A DNA stretch of 64,000 nt. Source: Chromatiaceae bacterium. Lineage in GTDB: Bacteria; Pseudomonadota; Gammaproteobacteria; Chromatiales; Chromatiaceae. Under the pieces are notes generated by a model, which saw only the letters and a list, made by a program, of their open reading frames with translations, was not told the DNA's origin and did no database searches. The position numbers were made by a program, and so were the translations under genes. Every line of letters starts with the position of its first letter. The stretch's first letter is position 1. Shown here piece by piece: positions 19,535 through 29,671 of the stretch. Where the stretch lies: assembly GCA_024235395.1 (NCBI GenBank), contig JACKMK010000003.1, positions 434,001 through 498,000 of the forward strand, read 5' to 3'.

Positions 19535-19706
19535 ATCCAATCCTTATCCGCCAATACGCTCAATAATTCCCGCCGGCCGCCGCCAACTTTCGACGAAGCC
19601 GGCGCCGGTTCGCGTGAGGCCCGGCGAGTGCCGCCGCGGCGGCCGGCCGGGTACATGAGAAACGGCAGCAGGGCCTCGGGCGGAGCATCCATAGACCGGA
19701 AAACTG

Positions 19707-22700
19707 ATGGCGGGTAGGGGTTACGCAATGCCGGGTGGCCGATCGCCGATGCTGTGGGCGGTCGCGGCCGGGTTTTGCCTGGTGGGCAAAGTGGGTGCGG
19801 AGACCGTCGCGTCCGGATGGCTCCCTGTTGTCGATAACGCGTCGGCGACGTCGCAGATGGCACTTTCGCTCGGTCTGACCACGCTGTTGTGCCTTGCGCT
19901 GTTGATCGCCCTGGTCCGGCGAGGTCGCCAACTGCAGGCAGCTCAGCAACGCCTGGTCCTCGCCGCCACCGGCCACCAGAGCATTCTCTCCAGCCTGCCG
20001 GACCCGGTCTGGATGAAGGACCGGAACGGGGTGTTCCTCGCGTGCAATCCGGCGTTCGCCGCGTTGTTCGGCAAGTCCATCGCCGACATCGTCGGCAGCA
20101 CCATGTTCGAACTCACGAGCGCCGAGCAGGCTCGCCAGGCGCGGCGTCGGGACGCGGTCGCGAGCGAGTCCGGTCGTCCCGTGGACGACGAGGAGTGGTT
20201 CAGGTTCGCGAGCACCGGTCACAGCTCACTGCTGCTCACAACGCGGGTTCCGGTGTTTGACGACGCGGGCAAACTGGCCGGCATCGTGGGCATCTGTCAC
20301 GACGTCACCGAGCTCCGGCGTACCGAAGAAGAACTGCGAAAACGCGCGAGCTATCAACGTGCCCTGATCGACAACTTCCCTTTCATGGTCTGGCTCAAGG
20401 ACACCGAGGGTCTCTTCCTGGCCGCCAATCAGCACGTTGCAGCCGCTGCAGGCCTCTCCGAAAGCCGTGCGCTGATCGGCAAGAGCGACTTCGATCTCTG
20501 GCCGACCGATCTGGCCAATGCCTACCGGGCCGACGATCAGCACGTGATGACGACGCGACGCAGTCGCGAGGTTCAGGAAGAACTGGCGCAGGACGGCGAA
20601 CGACGCTGGGTCGAGACCTACAAAGCGCCTGTGGTCGACGAACGCGGCGACCTGCTGGGCACGATCGGTTTCGCACGCGACGTCTCCGAGCGCCGGCGCA
20701 TGGAACAGATGCTGCGAGAGAGCGAGGCGCATTTCCGGGCATTTTTCGAGAACAACACCGCGCCCATGCTGCTGATGGATCCGGCGAATCACGTCATCAT
20801 CGAGGGCAACGCAGCCGCCGCAAAGTATTACGGGTACGACCTGACGCAACTCGCCGGCATGTCGATACAGGAACTGGACGCGCTGAGCTTTGAACAGTTG
20901 TCGGCGATACGCGACGACGTGCTGGCCGGGCGCAAACAGCAACTGCACCGTCAGCACCGCCTGGCCAATGGCGCAGTGCGCGAGGTCGAGATCCACCCGT
21001 CGCCGATCGAGCTGGATGGAAAAGTGGTGGTGTTCACGATCATCCACGATGTGACCGACCGTGTCAGTGCGGAGCGCGCGCTGGCGCGGGAGCGCGATCT
21101 GTTCTCGGCAGGTCCCGTGGTGGTGTTTGCATTGACGCCCGAGCCGGGCTGGCCGGTACAGCAGGTCTCGAGCAACGTACAGGCGATCCTCGGTTACGCC
21201 GAAGACGAGGTCGCCGCGGGTGCGATGAAGCTCGCGGATGCCATTCACCCGGACGACCTGACGTCGGTCCACGACGAACTGCAGCACTACCTCGCGACCG
21301 GCGGCGAACGTTTCGAGCAATCGTTCCGCCTGCGTCACAAGAACGGCGCTTACGCCTGGTATCGCCAGTTCGTCCAGATCGATCGTGACCCGGATGGCCA
21401 GGTGCGATTGATACGGGGCTATCTGGTCGACCAGTCATCGCTCAAGGCGCTCGAGCTGTCGCTCGCGGACGAACGAAATCGCCTCGCAGCGGTGATCGAA
21501 GGTACCCGTGTCGGTACCTGGGTCTGGAACGTGCAAAGCGGCGAGACACGGTTCAACGAACGTTGGGCCGAGATCATCGGCTACCGGCTCGCCGAGTTGA
21601 TGCCGGTGAGCATCGACACCTGGACGCAGTTCGTCCACCCGGACGACCTGCCGCGGTCGAGCGAGCTGCTGCGGCGCCACTTCGCAGGCGAACTCGCCTA
21701 TTACGAGTGCGAGGTGCGCATGCGGCATCGCGACGGGCACTGGGTCTGGGTGCTCGACCGGGGCCAGGTGCTCGACTGGTCCGACGATGGCCAGCCACTC
21801 TGGATGTACGGCACACATCTGGATATCGGTGAACGAAAACTCGCCGAGCAGGCACTGAAGGACAGCGAAAACCGGCTGCGCATCGCCGGCGAGATCACCT
21901 ACGACCTGATCTACGAGTCACATTCGGACGGGCGCCTGGACTGGTTCGGCGACGCCGATGCCTTCTTCGCGCTGCCGCCGGGCAAGACACCTCGTCATCT
22001 CGATGACTGGCTGTCCCTGGTACATCCCGACGATGTCGATCAGCTGCGCCGGGACGTGGCCGCGCGCGACGAAACGGCAGAACTCTACGAACACCACTAT
22101 CGCGTATTGCGCGGAGACGGCGAATACCGGTACCTGACCGACCAGGGCTCGCCGGTGCAGGACGAGCAGACGGGGACGGTGAAGTGGGTCGGTGTCTGCA
22201 CCGATGTGACCGAGCAACACCTCGCCGAGGAACGGTTGCGGCTGGCCGCAGCGGTCTTCGACAGCGCCCAGGAAGGCATTGTGATCACCGACGCGCAGGC
22301 CAACGTCATCGAAGTGAACACCGCCTTTGTCGGCATCACCGGTTACCGGCGTGATGAAGTGATCGGGCAGAATCCTCGCTTTCTGCATTCGGGCTATCAC
22401 TCCGCCGACTTCTACGCCTCGATGTGGCGCGATCTCACCGAACACGGCTACTGGCAGGGAGAGATTCGCAACCGCAACCGGCGCGGTGAGGTCTACGCGG
22501 AGCTGTTGTCGATCAGCGCCTTGCGCAACGACAAGGGCGACATCTGCAACTATGTCGGTATGTTCTCTGACATCACGGCCCTCAAGGACAAGCAGGACCG
22601 CCTTGAGCACATCGCCTACTACGATCCGCTGACGCAGCTGCCGAACCGGATATTGTTGAACGATCGCATCCGTCTGGCCATTGCGCAGGCCTCCCGACTC

Positions 22701-23162
22701 GGCAATACGGTCGCGCTGCTGTACGTCGATCTGGACGGCTTCAAGCAGATCAACGACCGCTTCGGTCATGACCTCGGCGACCGCGTGCTGATCGAGATCG
22801 CCGGTGCCATGCGGAATTCGCTGCGCGCACACGATACCGTCGCGCGTCTCGGCGGCGATGAATTCGTCGCCCTGATGACCGACCTGCCGAACAGTATCGC
22901 CTGCATCGAACGCCTGCCGCGGCTGCTTGCCGCGATCTCTCGACCGCTGCGCATCGGCGACGACGAGCTGCAGTTGTCGGCGAGCATCGGGGTAACGTTC
23001 TACTCGCAGGGCAACGATATCGATGCCCAGCATCTGTTGAACCAGGCCGACCAGGCGATGTACCAGGCGAAGGCCGCCGGCAAGAACCGCTACTACGTCT
23101 ACGATGGGGCCCTCAGGCCCCAGCCGACCGGCTCGACCGTGGAACGCGCACTGAGCGAATGA
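19707..23162 (+). CDS. Membrane-anchored diguanylate cyclase with about seven PAS domains
   Basis: 1151 residues. Two hydrophobic segments near the N-terminus (about 15-35 and 50-70) enclose a short periplasmic stretch. I count seven PAS/PAC modules: about 80-205, 213-335, 337-455, 460-580, 585-715, 718-845 and 845-968. The C-terminal GGDEF domain (about 968-1140) has LYVDLDGFKQINDRFGHDLGD and RLGGDEF (near residue 1049), so cyclic di-GMP synthesis should be possible; I see no RxxD inhibitory site immediately before it and no EAL domain. It is inserted on the opposite strand between rsmG and mnmG. Ligands of the PAS domains are not deducible. Confidence 0.9.
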   Translation: MAGRGYAMPGGRSPMLWAVAAGFCLVGKVGAETVASGWLPVVDNASATSQMALSLGLTTLLCLALLIALVRRGRQLQAAQQRLVLAATGHQSILSSLPDPVWMKDRNGVFLACNPAFAALFGKSIADIVGSTMFELTSAEQARQARRRDAVASESGRPVDDEEWFRFASTGHSSLLLTTRVPVFDDAGKLAGIVGICHDVTELRRTEEELRKRASYQRALIDNFPFMVWLKDTEGLFLAANQHVAAAAGLSESRALIGKSDFDLWPTDLANAYRADDQHVMTTRRSREVQEELAQDGERRWVETYKAPVVDERGDLLGTIGFARDVSERRRMEQMLRESEAHFRAFFENNTAPMLLMDPANHVIIEGNAAAAKYYGYDLTQLAGMSIQELDALSFEQLSAIRDDVLAGRKQQLHRQHRLANGAVREVEIHPSPIELDGKVVVFTIIHDVTDRVSAERALARERDLFSAGPVVVFALTPEPGWPVQQVSSNVQAILGYAEDEVAAGAMKLADAIHPDDLTSVHDELQHYLATGGERFEQSFRLRHKNGAYAWYRQFVQIDRDPDGQVRLIRGYLVDQSSLKALELSLADERNRLAAVIEGTRVGTWVWNVQSGETRFNERWAEIIGYRLAELMPVSIDTWTQFVHPDDLPRSSELLRRHFAGELAYYECEVRMRHRDGHWVWVLDRGQVLDWSDDGQPLWMYGTHLDIGERKLAEQALKDSENRLRIAGEITYDLIYESHSDGRLDWFGDADAFFALPPGKTPRHLDDWLSLVHPDDVDQLRRDVAARDETAELYEHHYRVLRGDGEYRYLTDQGSPVQDEQTGTVKWVGVCTDVTEQHLAEERLRLAAAVFDSAQEGIVITDAQANVIEVNTAFVGITGYRRDEVIGQNPRFLHSGYHSADFYASMWRDLTEHGYWQGEIRNRNRRGEVYAELLSISALRNDKGDICNYVGMFSDITALKDKQDRLEHIAYYDPLTQLPNRILLNDRIRLAIAQASRLGNTVALLYVDLDGFKQINDRFGHDLGDRVLIEIAGAMRNSLRAHDTVARLGGDEFVALMTDLPNSIACIERLPRLLAAISRPLRIGDDELQLSASIGVTFYSQGNDIDAQHLLNQADQAMYQAKAAGKNRYYVYDGALRPQPTGSTVERALSE

Positions 23163-23178
23163 GCACGACCGGTCGCGG

Positions 23179-25062
23179 TCAGGCCGATTTCTTCTTCAGG
23201 TGGATCAGCAGCAGTGAGACCGCCGCCGGGGTGACCCCGGGAATCCGGCCGGCCTGGCCGATCGTCTCCGGTCGGTGTCGTGCGAGCTTCTCGCTGACCT
23301 CGGCAGACAGACCCTTGACGGTCGCGTAATCGAAATCGCGCGGCAGGCGGATCGTCTCGGCGCGTCGGGTACGTTCCACCTCGTCTCGCTGACGGTCGAT
23401 GTACCCTGAATACTTCGCCTGGATATCGATCTGTTCGACGACCTGGTCGCGGAGTTCCGGATCGATGGCAGCGGGACCGACGCTTGCGAGGCCTGTGACC
23501 GCCGCGTGCGCCCATTCCGGGCGCGCGATCAGATCGAGCGCGCGCGTCTCGCGCCGCAACGGTTCCCCGGCAGGAGGTGTCGTCAGGGCGGCCACGTCGC
23601 CCGGACGCACCCAGGCATCGCGCAGGCGTTGTTGCTCGCGAGCGATCGCCTCGCGTTTGCGGTCGAAGAACGCCCACTGCGCCTCGCCGACCAGGCCAAG
23701 CCGACGACCGGTCTCGGTCAGACGCAGGTCGGCATTGTCCTCGCGCAACATCAATCGATACTCGGCGCGCGAGGTGAACATCCGATAAGGCTCCAGGGTG
23801 CCGCGGGTGATCAGGTCGTCGACCAGCACCCCGAGGTAGGCCTCGTCGCGGCGTGGCGACCAGCTGTCATTGCCCTGCACCTGCAACGCGGCGTTCAAAC
23901 CGGCCAGCAGACCTTGCGCCGCCGCCTCTTCGTAGCCGGTGGTGCCGTTGATCTGCCCGGCGAAGAACAGGCCCTCGACGAACTTGGTCTCAAGCGAGCT
24001 GTGCAGGTCGCGCGGATCGAAGAAATCGTACTCGATCGCATAACCGGGTCGGGTGATGCGTGCCTGTTCGAAGCCCCGCATCGAACGCACCAGTTCCCAC
24101 TGCACGTCGAAGGGCAACGAGGTCGAGATGCCGTTCGGGTACACCTCGTGGCTGGTCAGGCCCTCGGGTTCGATGAAGATCTGGTGCGAATCCTTGTCGG
24201 CGAACCGCACGACCTTGTCTTCGATCGAGGGACAGTAGCGCGGACCGACCCCCTCGATGACCCCGGTATACATCGGCGAGCGCGACATGCCGCCGCGGAT
24301 CACCGCGTGCGTATGCGCATTCGTACGCGTGATGTGGCAGGGCACCTGACGCGGGTGTTCGGCGCGACTGCCCATGAATGAGAACACCGGCTCAGGATCA
24401 TCGCCCGGCTGCACCTCGAGCTGCGTGAAATCGATCGTCCGGCGATCGATGCGCGGCGGCGTGCCGGTCTTCAGGCGACGCACGTTGAACGGCAGCTCGC
24501 GCAGGCGGTGGGCGAGGGCATTGCTCGGCGGATCTCCGGCGCGGCCGCCCTCGTAGTTCTCCAGACCGATGTGGATTCGTCCACCCAGGAAAGTGCCGAC
24601 CGTCAGTACGACCGCCTTGCCGCGAAACCGCAGGCCCATCTGGGTCACCACGCCGGTGGCCCGCCCTTGCTCGACGATGAGGTCATCGACCGCCTGCTGG
24701 AACAGGTCGAGGTTCGGCGTGTTCTGCAGCGCGTCACGCACCGCCGCCCGGTACAGCACGCGATCAGCCTGTGCGCGCGTCGCCCGCACCGCCGGGCCCT
24801 TGCGCGAGTTCAGGGTGCGAAACTGGATGCCGCCGCGGTCGGCGGCACGCGCCATCAGGCCACCCAGGGCATCGACCTCCCGGACCAGGTGACCCTTGCC
24901 GATTCCGCCGATCGCCGGGTTGCAACTCATCGAACCCAGGGTCTCGATACTGTGCGACAGCAACAGGGTGCGCATGCCCATACGCGCCGAGGCGAGTGCC
25001 GCTTCACTGCCGGCATGGCCACCGCCGACCACGATCACGTCGTAGGCGTCTGCATGAAACAT
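23179..25062 (-). CDS. mnmG: tRNA uridine-34 5-carboxymethylaminomethyl modification protein
   Basis: 627 residues. FAD-binding N-terminus VVGGGHAGSEAALASARMG, the SCNPAIGGIGKGHLVRE block and the NGTTGYEEAAAQG region are signatures. Acts with MnmE (encoded at 30.5-31.8 kb) on wobble uridine of tRNAs. Convergent with the PAS diguanylate cyclase. Confidence 0.97.
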   Translation of the reverse strand: MFHADAYDVIVVGGGHAGSEAALASARMGMRTLLLSHSIETLGSMSCNPAIGGIGKGHLVREVDALGGLMARAADRGGIQFRTLNSRKGPAVRATRAQADRVLYRAAVRDALQNTPNLDLFQQAVDDLIVEQGRATGVVTQMGLRFRGKAVVLTVGTFLGGRIHIGLENYEGGRAGDPPSNALAHRLRELPFNVRRLKTGTPPRIDRRTIDFTQLEVQPGDDPEPVFSFMGSRAEHPRQVPCHITRTNAHTHAVIRGGMSRSPMYTGVIEGVGPRYCPSIEDKVVRFADKDSHQIFIEPEGLTSHEVYPNGISTSLPFDVQWELVRSMRGFEQARITRPGYAIEYDFFDPRDLHSSLETKFVEGLFFAGQINGTTGYEEAAAQGLLAGLNAALQVQGNDSWSPRRDEAYLGVLVDDLITRGTLEPYRMFTSRAEYRLMLREDNADLRLTETGRRLGLVGEAQWAFFDRKREAIAREQQRLRDAWVRPGDVAALTTPPAGEPLRRETRALDLIARPEWAHAAVTGLASVGPAAIDPELRDQVVEQIDIQAKYSGYIDRQRDEVERTRRAETIRLPRDFDYATVKGLSAEVSEKLARHRPETIGQAGRIPGVTPAAVSLLLIHLKKKSA

Positions 25063-25177
25063 CGGTTTATCCCTACAAAAACAGTCGCTTATTCTAGTTC
25101 ACGGGGCCTGTGGTCGTCACGGGTGTAATCAGCCGCCGGCATGTGCGGTCTATCTGGGTGACACCGGAGGTACCCGA

Positions 25178-25711
25178 ATGCATGCCAATCACCGTCCTTT
25201 GCTCATACCGGCCCTGTGCCTGCTGCTGACCAGCGTGGTGGCCGCAGCCGATCCGCAACCGCTGCCGGAATTCACGACCACCCGCGCCGAGCATTGGTTC
25301 AACAGTCCGCCGCTCTCGGTTCACGACCTGCGCGGCCAGGTACTGCTGGTCGATGTATGGACCTACGATTGCTGGAACTGCTACCGCTCCTTTCCCTGGC
25401 TCAGGGACCTCGAACAGCGCTATGCCGACCGCGGTCTGCGCGTCATCGGCATCCACAGTCCGGAGTTCGATCACGAGCGCGACGCCGACCGCGTCGCCGC
25501 CAAGATCGCCGAGTTCGAGCTGCACCACCCGGTCATGATGGACAACGACTTCGCGTACTGGCGGGCGCTCGGCAATCGCTATTGGCCGGCCTACTACCTG
25601 GTCGACAGGCGCGGCCGAATTCGCGCCTCATTCGTCGGCGAGACGCATGCCGGTGACGCCAGGGCGCGCCAGGTGGAGGAACAAATCCGGGCGCTGCTTG
25701 CCGAATCCTGA
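25178..25711 (+). CDS. Periplasmic thioredoxin-like redoxin
   Basis: 177 residues. Signal peptide or anchor (residues 1-24, ending VVAAA), then a thioredoxin fold with a CWNC redox motif at 65-68, and YWPAYYLVDRRGRI carrying the cis-Pro region. It resembles the TlpA/DipZ-type redoxin domain rather than cytoplasmic thioredoxin. Preceded by GGAGG-like CCGGAGG about 9 bases upstream of the ATG. Divergent from mnmG; partner protein unknown. Confidence 0.85.
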   Translation: MHANHRPLLIPALCLLLTSVVAAADPQPLPEFTTTRAEHWFNSPPLSVHDLRGQVLLVDVWTYDCWNCYRSFPWLRDLEQRYADRGLRVIGIHSPEFDHERDADRVAAKIAEFELHHPVMMDNDFAYWRALGNRYWPAYYLVDRRGRIRASFVGETHAGDARARQVEEQIRALLAES

Positions 25712-25801
25712 AGGGGTGGCAAACTGATCACCGGCAGCGCGCGCTGCGGGTGGAGTTTTGCCGCGTTCCGCCGATACGCTGCCTGTCAGTCGCCTCCCAA
25801 G

Positions 25802-26758
25802 ATGCCGTTATCCATGCAGAAAGCCGTGCTCAACGATACCCGCGCCCCCGGCGACCACCTGCTGCTGCGCCGGGTCCTGGACGAAGCCGCTCAGATGATC
25901 GTCGGCAAGCGCCTAGAGCTTCGGTTGGCGCTGACCAGCCTGCTGGCCGGTGGGCACCTGCTGATCGAGGACGTCCCGGGGGTCGGCAAGACGACGCTGG
26001 CACACGTACTCGCGCGCCTGCTCGGTCTCGACTTCCAGCGCATCCAGTTCACCGCCGACATGCTGCCGGCGGACATCCTCGGCGTGTCGATCTATGACCG
26101 TGAAGAGGGGCGCTTCCATTTTCACCCGGGGCCCGTGTTCGCCCAGCTGGTGTTGGCCGACGAGATCAACCGTGCGACGCCCAAGACCCAGAGTGCCCTG
26201 CTCGAGGCGATGGAAGAGCGCCAGGTGACCGCAGACGGCGAGACCCGCGCACTGCCCGATCCATTCTTCGTGATTGCCACCCAGAACCCGCGCAATCAGC
26301 TCGGTACTTTCGGGCTGCCGGAATCGCAGCTCGACCGTTTCCTTATGCGCATCAGCCTCGGCTACCCGGATCCCGACGCGGAACGCGCGCTGCTCGCCGG
26401 CGGTGACCGGCGCCTGTTGCTCAAGGACATGTCCCCGCTGGTCGACGCCGAGGGGCTGCGCGCCTGGCAGGCCTACGTCGACCAGGTGCACGTGGCGCCG
26501 GCGTTGTTGGACTATGTGCAGGCCGTACTCGCGGCGACGCGCGCCTCGCCACATTGGGAGTTGGGTCTGTCGCCGCGTGCCGGCCTGGCGCTGCTGCGTG
26601 CTGCGCGGGCCTGGGCGATGATCGATGGTCGCGCCCAGGTGGTGCCCGAGGATGTCCAGGCGGTTTTGCCGAGTGTCGCGGGACACCGCCTGACGAGTCT
26701 CGAGGGTGATACCGCCCGACAGCTGCGCGAGCTGATCGAAGGCGTGGCCATTCCCTGA
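25802..26758 (+). CDS. MoxR-family AAA+ ATPase
   Basis: 318 residues; an alternative start is the ATG four codons later. Walker A GVGKTTL near residue 60-66, the FTADMLPADILG segment, Walker B LVLADEINRA and sensor region QNPRNQLGTFGLPESQLDRF are all typical. MoxR ATPases act as chaperones with vWA or DUF58 partners. Next gene starts three bases after the stop and encodes a DUF58 protein. Confidence 0.93.
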   Translation: MPLSMQKAVLNDTRAPGDHLLLRRVLDEAAQMIVGKRLELRLALTSLLAGGHLLIEDVPGVGKTTLAHVLARLLGLDFQRIQFTADMLPADILGVSIYDREEGRFHFHPGPVFAQLVLADEINRATPKTQSALLEAMEERQVTADGETRALPDPFFVIATQNPRNQLGTFGLPESQLDRFLMRISLGYPDPDAERALLAGGDRRLLLKDMSPLVDAEGLRAWQAYVDQVHVAPALLDYVQAVLAATRASPHWELGLSPRAGLALLRAARAWAMIDGRAQVVPEDVQAVLPSVAGHRLTSLEGDTARQLRELIEGVAIP

Positions 26759-26760
26759 CG

Positions 26761-27699
26761 ATGGCGTTCGCCGACTGGGCACGGATAGAACGCGTCAACC
26801 CGGGGGGACATGCCGAGGTCGGCTATCGCAGGATCTACATCCTGCCGACCCGCTACGGCCTGATCTTCGGGGCCTTGCTGTTCCTGATGCTGCTGGGTTC
26901 GGTGAACTACGGCAACAATCCGGCCCACCTGCTGACCTTCCTGCTTGCCGCGCTGACCGGCAATGCGATCTACCAGACCTGGCGCAATCTGCGCGGCCTG
27001 CAGCTGGTCTGTCAGGGCGGGCCTCCGTCGTTCGCTGGTCAGCCGGCGCGTTTCGTCGTCGAGCTGCTGTCCGGACCCCGCGAACGACCGGCCATCCAGC
27101 TGGCCGTCTCCGGCGCGGAACCGGCGCTGCTCGACCTGCGCGCCGACGGGGGCAACGGTCTCTGCACGCTGTCGGTCTCCGGCCTGGGACGGGGCGAACA
27201 CCACCCGGGGAGACTGGTGATCAGTACCCAGTACCCGCTCGGCCTGTTCCGTGCCTGGTGCTATGTCGACTGCGATCGGCCGCTATTGGTCTACCCACGA
27301 CCGGGTCCGGCCTGGCATGCGCCGCTGCAAGACGGCGGCGACGTCGACGGGACCGGTGCCGGGCTGGGCAACGAGGACTTTGCGGGACTGCGCAACTACC
27401 GGGTCGGTGACCAGCCGGCACAGATCGACTGGAAGAGCTACGCCCGCGATCGCGGTCTCAACACCCGCGTGTTCAGTGGCCAGGCGGCCGCACCCCTGTG
27501 GTTGCGCTGGGACGACGCGCCGGGTACGGACACCGAGACGAAGCTTTCGGCGTTGAGCCGAGGTGTCCTGGACGCCGAGCGCCGCGGACAGCCCTATGGC
27601 CTGCAGACGCCGACCCTGATTCTGCAGCCGTCTCTGGGGGTTGCACACCGGCATCAATGTCTGCGCCACCTGGCTTTGTACGGGGGACCGCTTGGCTGA
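26761..27699 (+). CDS. DUF58 domain protein
   Basis: 312 residues. Two hydrophobic segments (about 35-75) precede a DUF58 region with GLRNYRVGDQPAQIDWKSYAR near residue 205-225. Such proteins follow MoxR ATPases and precede transglutaminase-like membrane proteins. The molecular role is not established. Confidence 0.85.
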   Translation: MAFADWARIERVNPGGHAEVGYRRIYILPTRYGLIFGALLFLMLLGSVNYGNNPAHLLTFLLAALTGNAIYQTWRNLRGLQLVCQGGPPSFAGQPARFVVELLSGPRERPAIQLAVSGAEPALLDLRADGGNGLCTLSVSGLGRGEHHPGRLVISTQYPLGLFRAWCYVDCDRPLLVYPRPGPAWHAPLQDGGDVDGTGAGLGNEDFAGLRNYRVGDQPAQIDWKSYARDRGLNTRVFSGQAAAPLWLRWDDAPGTDTETKLSALSRGVLDAERRGQPYGLQTPTLILQPSLGVAHRHQCLRHLALYGGPLG

Positions 27700-29656
27700 C
27701 GCGCTCGCCAGGTTGCCGATCCCGCCGCGTCTGGTGAGCGCGCTGCTGCTGTTGCTCGGCGGACTGATGGCACCGCACGCCTCGAACCTGGGTTCGACGA
27801 TCCTCGGGCTGTTCTACCTGGCGACCGCCTGGCGGCTGTTGGCGATCTGGTACCCCGGGGTCATGCCCGGTCGCTGGGGCCTGATACTGCTGATGCCGTT
27901 GGTGCTCGCGCTGGTCGTGTTCACGACCGGGCTGCATGACGGTCGCCTGACCGGCACCGCGGTGTTGATCGTGATGCTCGGCCTGAAACTGCTCGAACTG
28001 CGTACGCGCCGCGATATTCACGTGACCGTGTTTCTGGGTTATTTCCTGGTGCTGACCCAGTTTCTGTACAACCAGTCGCTCTGGCTGGCGATCTACCTGT
28101 TTGCCGGTGTCGCCACCTTGGTGTCCATCCAGATCGGCCTGAACCGGGTGCGCGTGGACCCGCTTCAGCAGGTGCGCACGACAGGCACTATGCTGGCCGC
28201 AGCATTGCCGGTCGCCCTGGTGATATTCGTCCTTTTTCCGCGCCTGCAGAGCCCGTTATGGGCCATCAGCACATCCAGCGCGGTGACTGGGATCAGCGAC
28301 GAGATGACGCTCGGCAATATCGGACAGTTGTCACGCTCCAACGCAACTGCATTCCGGGTGCAGTTCTTCGATCGTGTTCCACGGCCCGAACAGCGTTACT
28401 GGCGCGGACCGGTATTGTGGAACACCGACGGCCGGCGCTGGAGCGCGGGTAAACGCCCGCTGCAGGCACCAGCCACCGGCGACCGACGACAGTCACTGGA
28501 CTACGAGGTGACCCTCGAACCCACCGGCGAATTCTGGCTGTTCGGCCTGGACATCGTGACCCAGGCACCGCAAGGCGCACGCCTCGATCGCAACTACGCA
28601 CTGGTCGCCGAACAGCGCGTCAACCGACGGTTCAGCTACCGCGCCAGCTCCGATCCCGATCTCGTGGTGGACGCGCTCAGCCCCTTTGAGCGTCGCCACG
28701 GACTGCAACTGCCGGACCATGTCGCGCCGCGTGTCCGCGCCTTGGTGGCCGATTGGCAAGCGCAGACCGATCCACAACAGCCGCTGCAACTGGTGGAACG
28801 TGCACTGCGGTATTTTCGCGAGCAGCCGTTCGTGTACACCCTTTCGCCCGGTACCGCCCATGGCGACCCGATCGAGGACTTCCTGTTCGAGTCGCGACGG
28901 GGATTCTGCGAGCACTACGCCGGCAGTTTCGCACTGCTGATGCGACTGGCCGGCATCCCGTCCCGGGTGGTGATCGGTTATCAGGGCGGCGAACGCAACC
29001 CGCATGCGGAACACTGGGTGATCCGCCAGTCCGATGCACACGCCTGGTCCGAGGTCTGGCTACCCGGGCACGGTTGGTGGCGCGTCGATCCGACGGCGGC
29101 GGTCGCGCCCGAACGCGTCGAACAACCGATCAATCCGGCGCTTTCCAGCGACGCCGACCGGGTCGTTTTCCGCACCGGCGACCTCAGTGCGCTGGCCTCG
29201 TTGATGCGGGAGGCGGTGTGGTTCGCCGACGCGGTGGATCTCAACTGGCACCGCTGGGTGATCGGGTTCAGTGCCGAGCGCCAGGAGAGTCTGCTCGGCA
29301 GGTTCGGGCTCAGCCACCTGCGTGGCGTGGGTCTGGCCGCACTGCTGATTGCGGGCAGTGCTTTCGCAGCGGCGTTCGTGTTCCTGGTGGCCAGGATTCC
29401 ACGGCCGAGAAAGATCGACCCCTTGCATGCCGTCTGGCAGCGCTATGTAGAGAAACTGCGCCGCGCCGGTGTGCCGACCGCGGTCTGGTACGGTCCGGAT
29501 ACCCTCTGCGCAACCGCCTGCCGGCACTATCCGGGTGCCTGCGAACAGTTCACGGCGATCAGTCGTCTGTATGTCCAGCTGCGTTATGGGCGGCGGCAGG
29601 ACAATGCCCAGTTGGGCGCGCTGCGCCGCCGGATCCGCAGGCTCAGGTTGCGGTGA
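27692..29656 (+). CDS. DUF3488/transglutaminase-like membrane protein (TgpA-like)
   Basis: I start at the TTG at 27692 (654 residues) because GGGGGA lies five bases upstream and the protein then begins at the first membrane segment; it overlaps the preceding gene by eight bases. Several N-terminal membrane helices (DUF3488), a periplasmic transglutaminase core with catalytic Cys in RRGFCEHYAGSF, His in DAHAWSEVW and Asp in WWRVDPTAAV, then one more membrane helix and a cytoplasmic tail. Forms a module with the MoxR and DUF58 genes. Confidence 0.9.
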   Translation: MADALARLPIPPRLVSALLLLLGGLMAPHASNLGSTILGLFYLATAWRLLAIWYPGVMPGRWGLILLMPLVLALVVFTTGLHDGRLTGTAVLIVMLGLKLLELRTRRDIHVTVFLGYFLVLTQFLYNQSLWLAIYLFAGVATLVSIQIGLNRVRVDPLQQVRTTGTMLAAALPVALVIFVLFPRLQSPLWAISTSSAVTGISDEMTLGNIGQLSRSNATAFRVQFFDRVPRPEQRYWRGPVLWNTDGRRWSAGKRPLQAPATGDRRQSLDYEVTLEPTGEFWLFGLDIVTQAPQGARLDRNYALVAEQRVNRRFSYRASSDPDLVVDALSPFERRHGLQLPDHVAPRVRALVADWQAQTDPQQPLQLVERALRYFREQPFVYTLSPGTAHGDPIEDFLFESRRGFCEHYAGSFALLMRLAGIPSRVVIGYQGGERNPHAEHWVIRQSDAHAWSEVWLPGHGWWRVDPTAAVAPERVEQPINPALSSDADRVVFRTGDLSALASLMREAVWFADAVDLNWHRWVIGFSAERQESLLGRFGLSHLRGVGLAALLIAGSAFAAAFVFLVARIPRPRKIDPLHAVWQRYVEKLRRAGVPTAVWYGPDTLCATACRHYPGACEQFTAISRLYVQLRYGRRQDNAQLGALRRRIRRLRLR

Positions 29657-29671
29657 TGCATCGCGGAAGGG

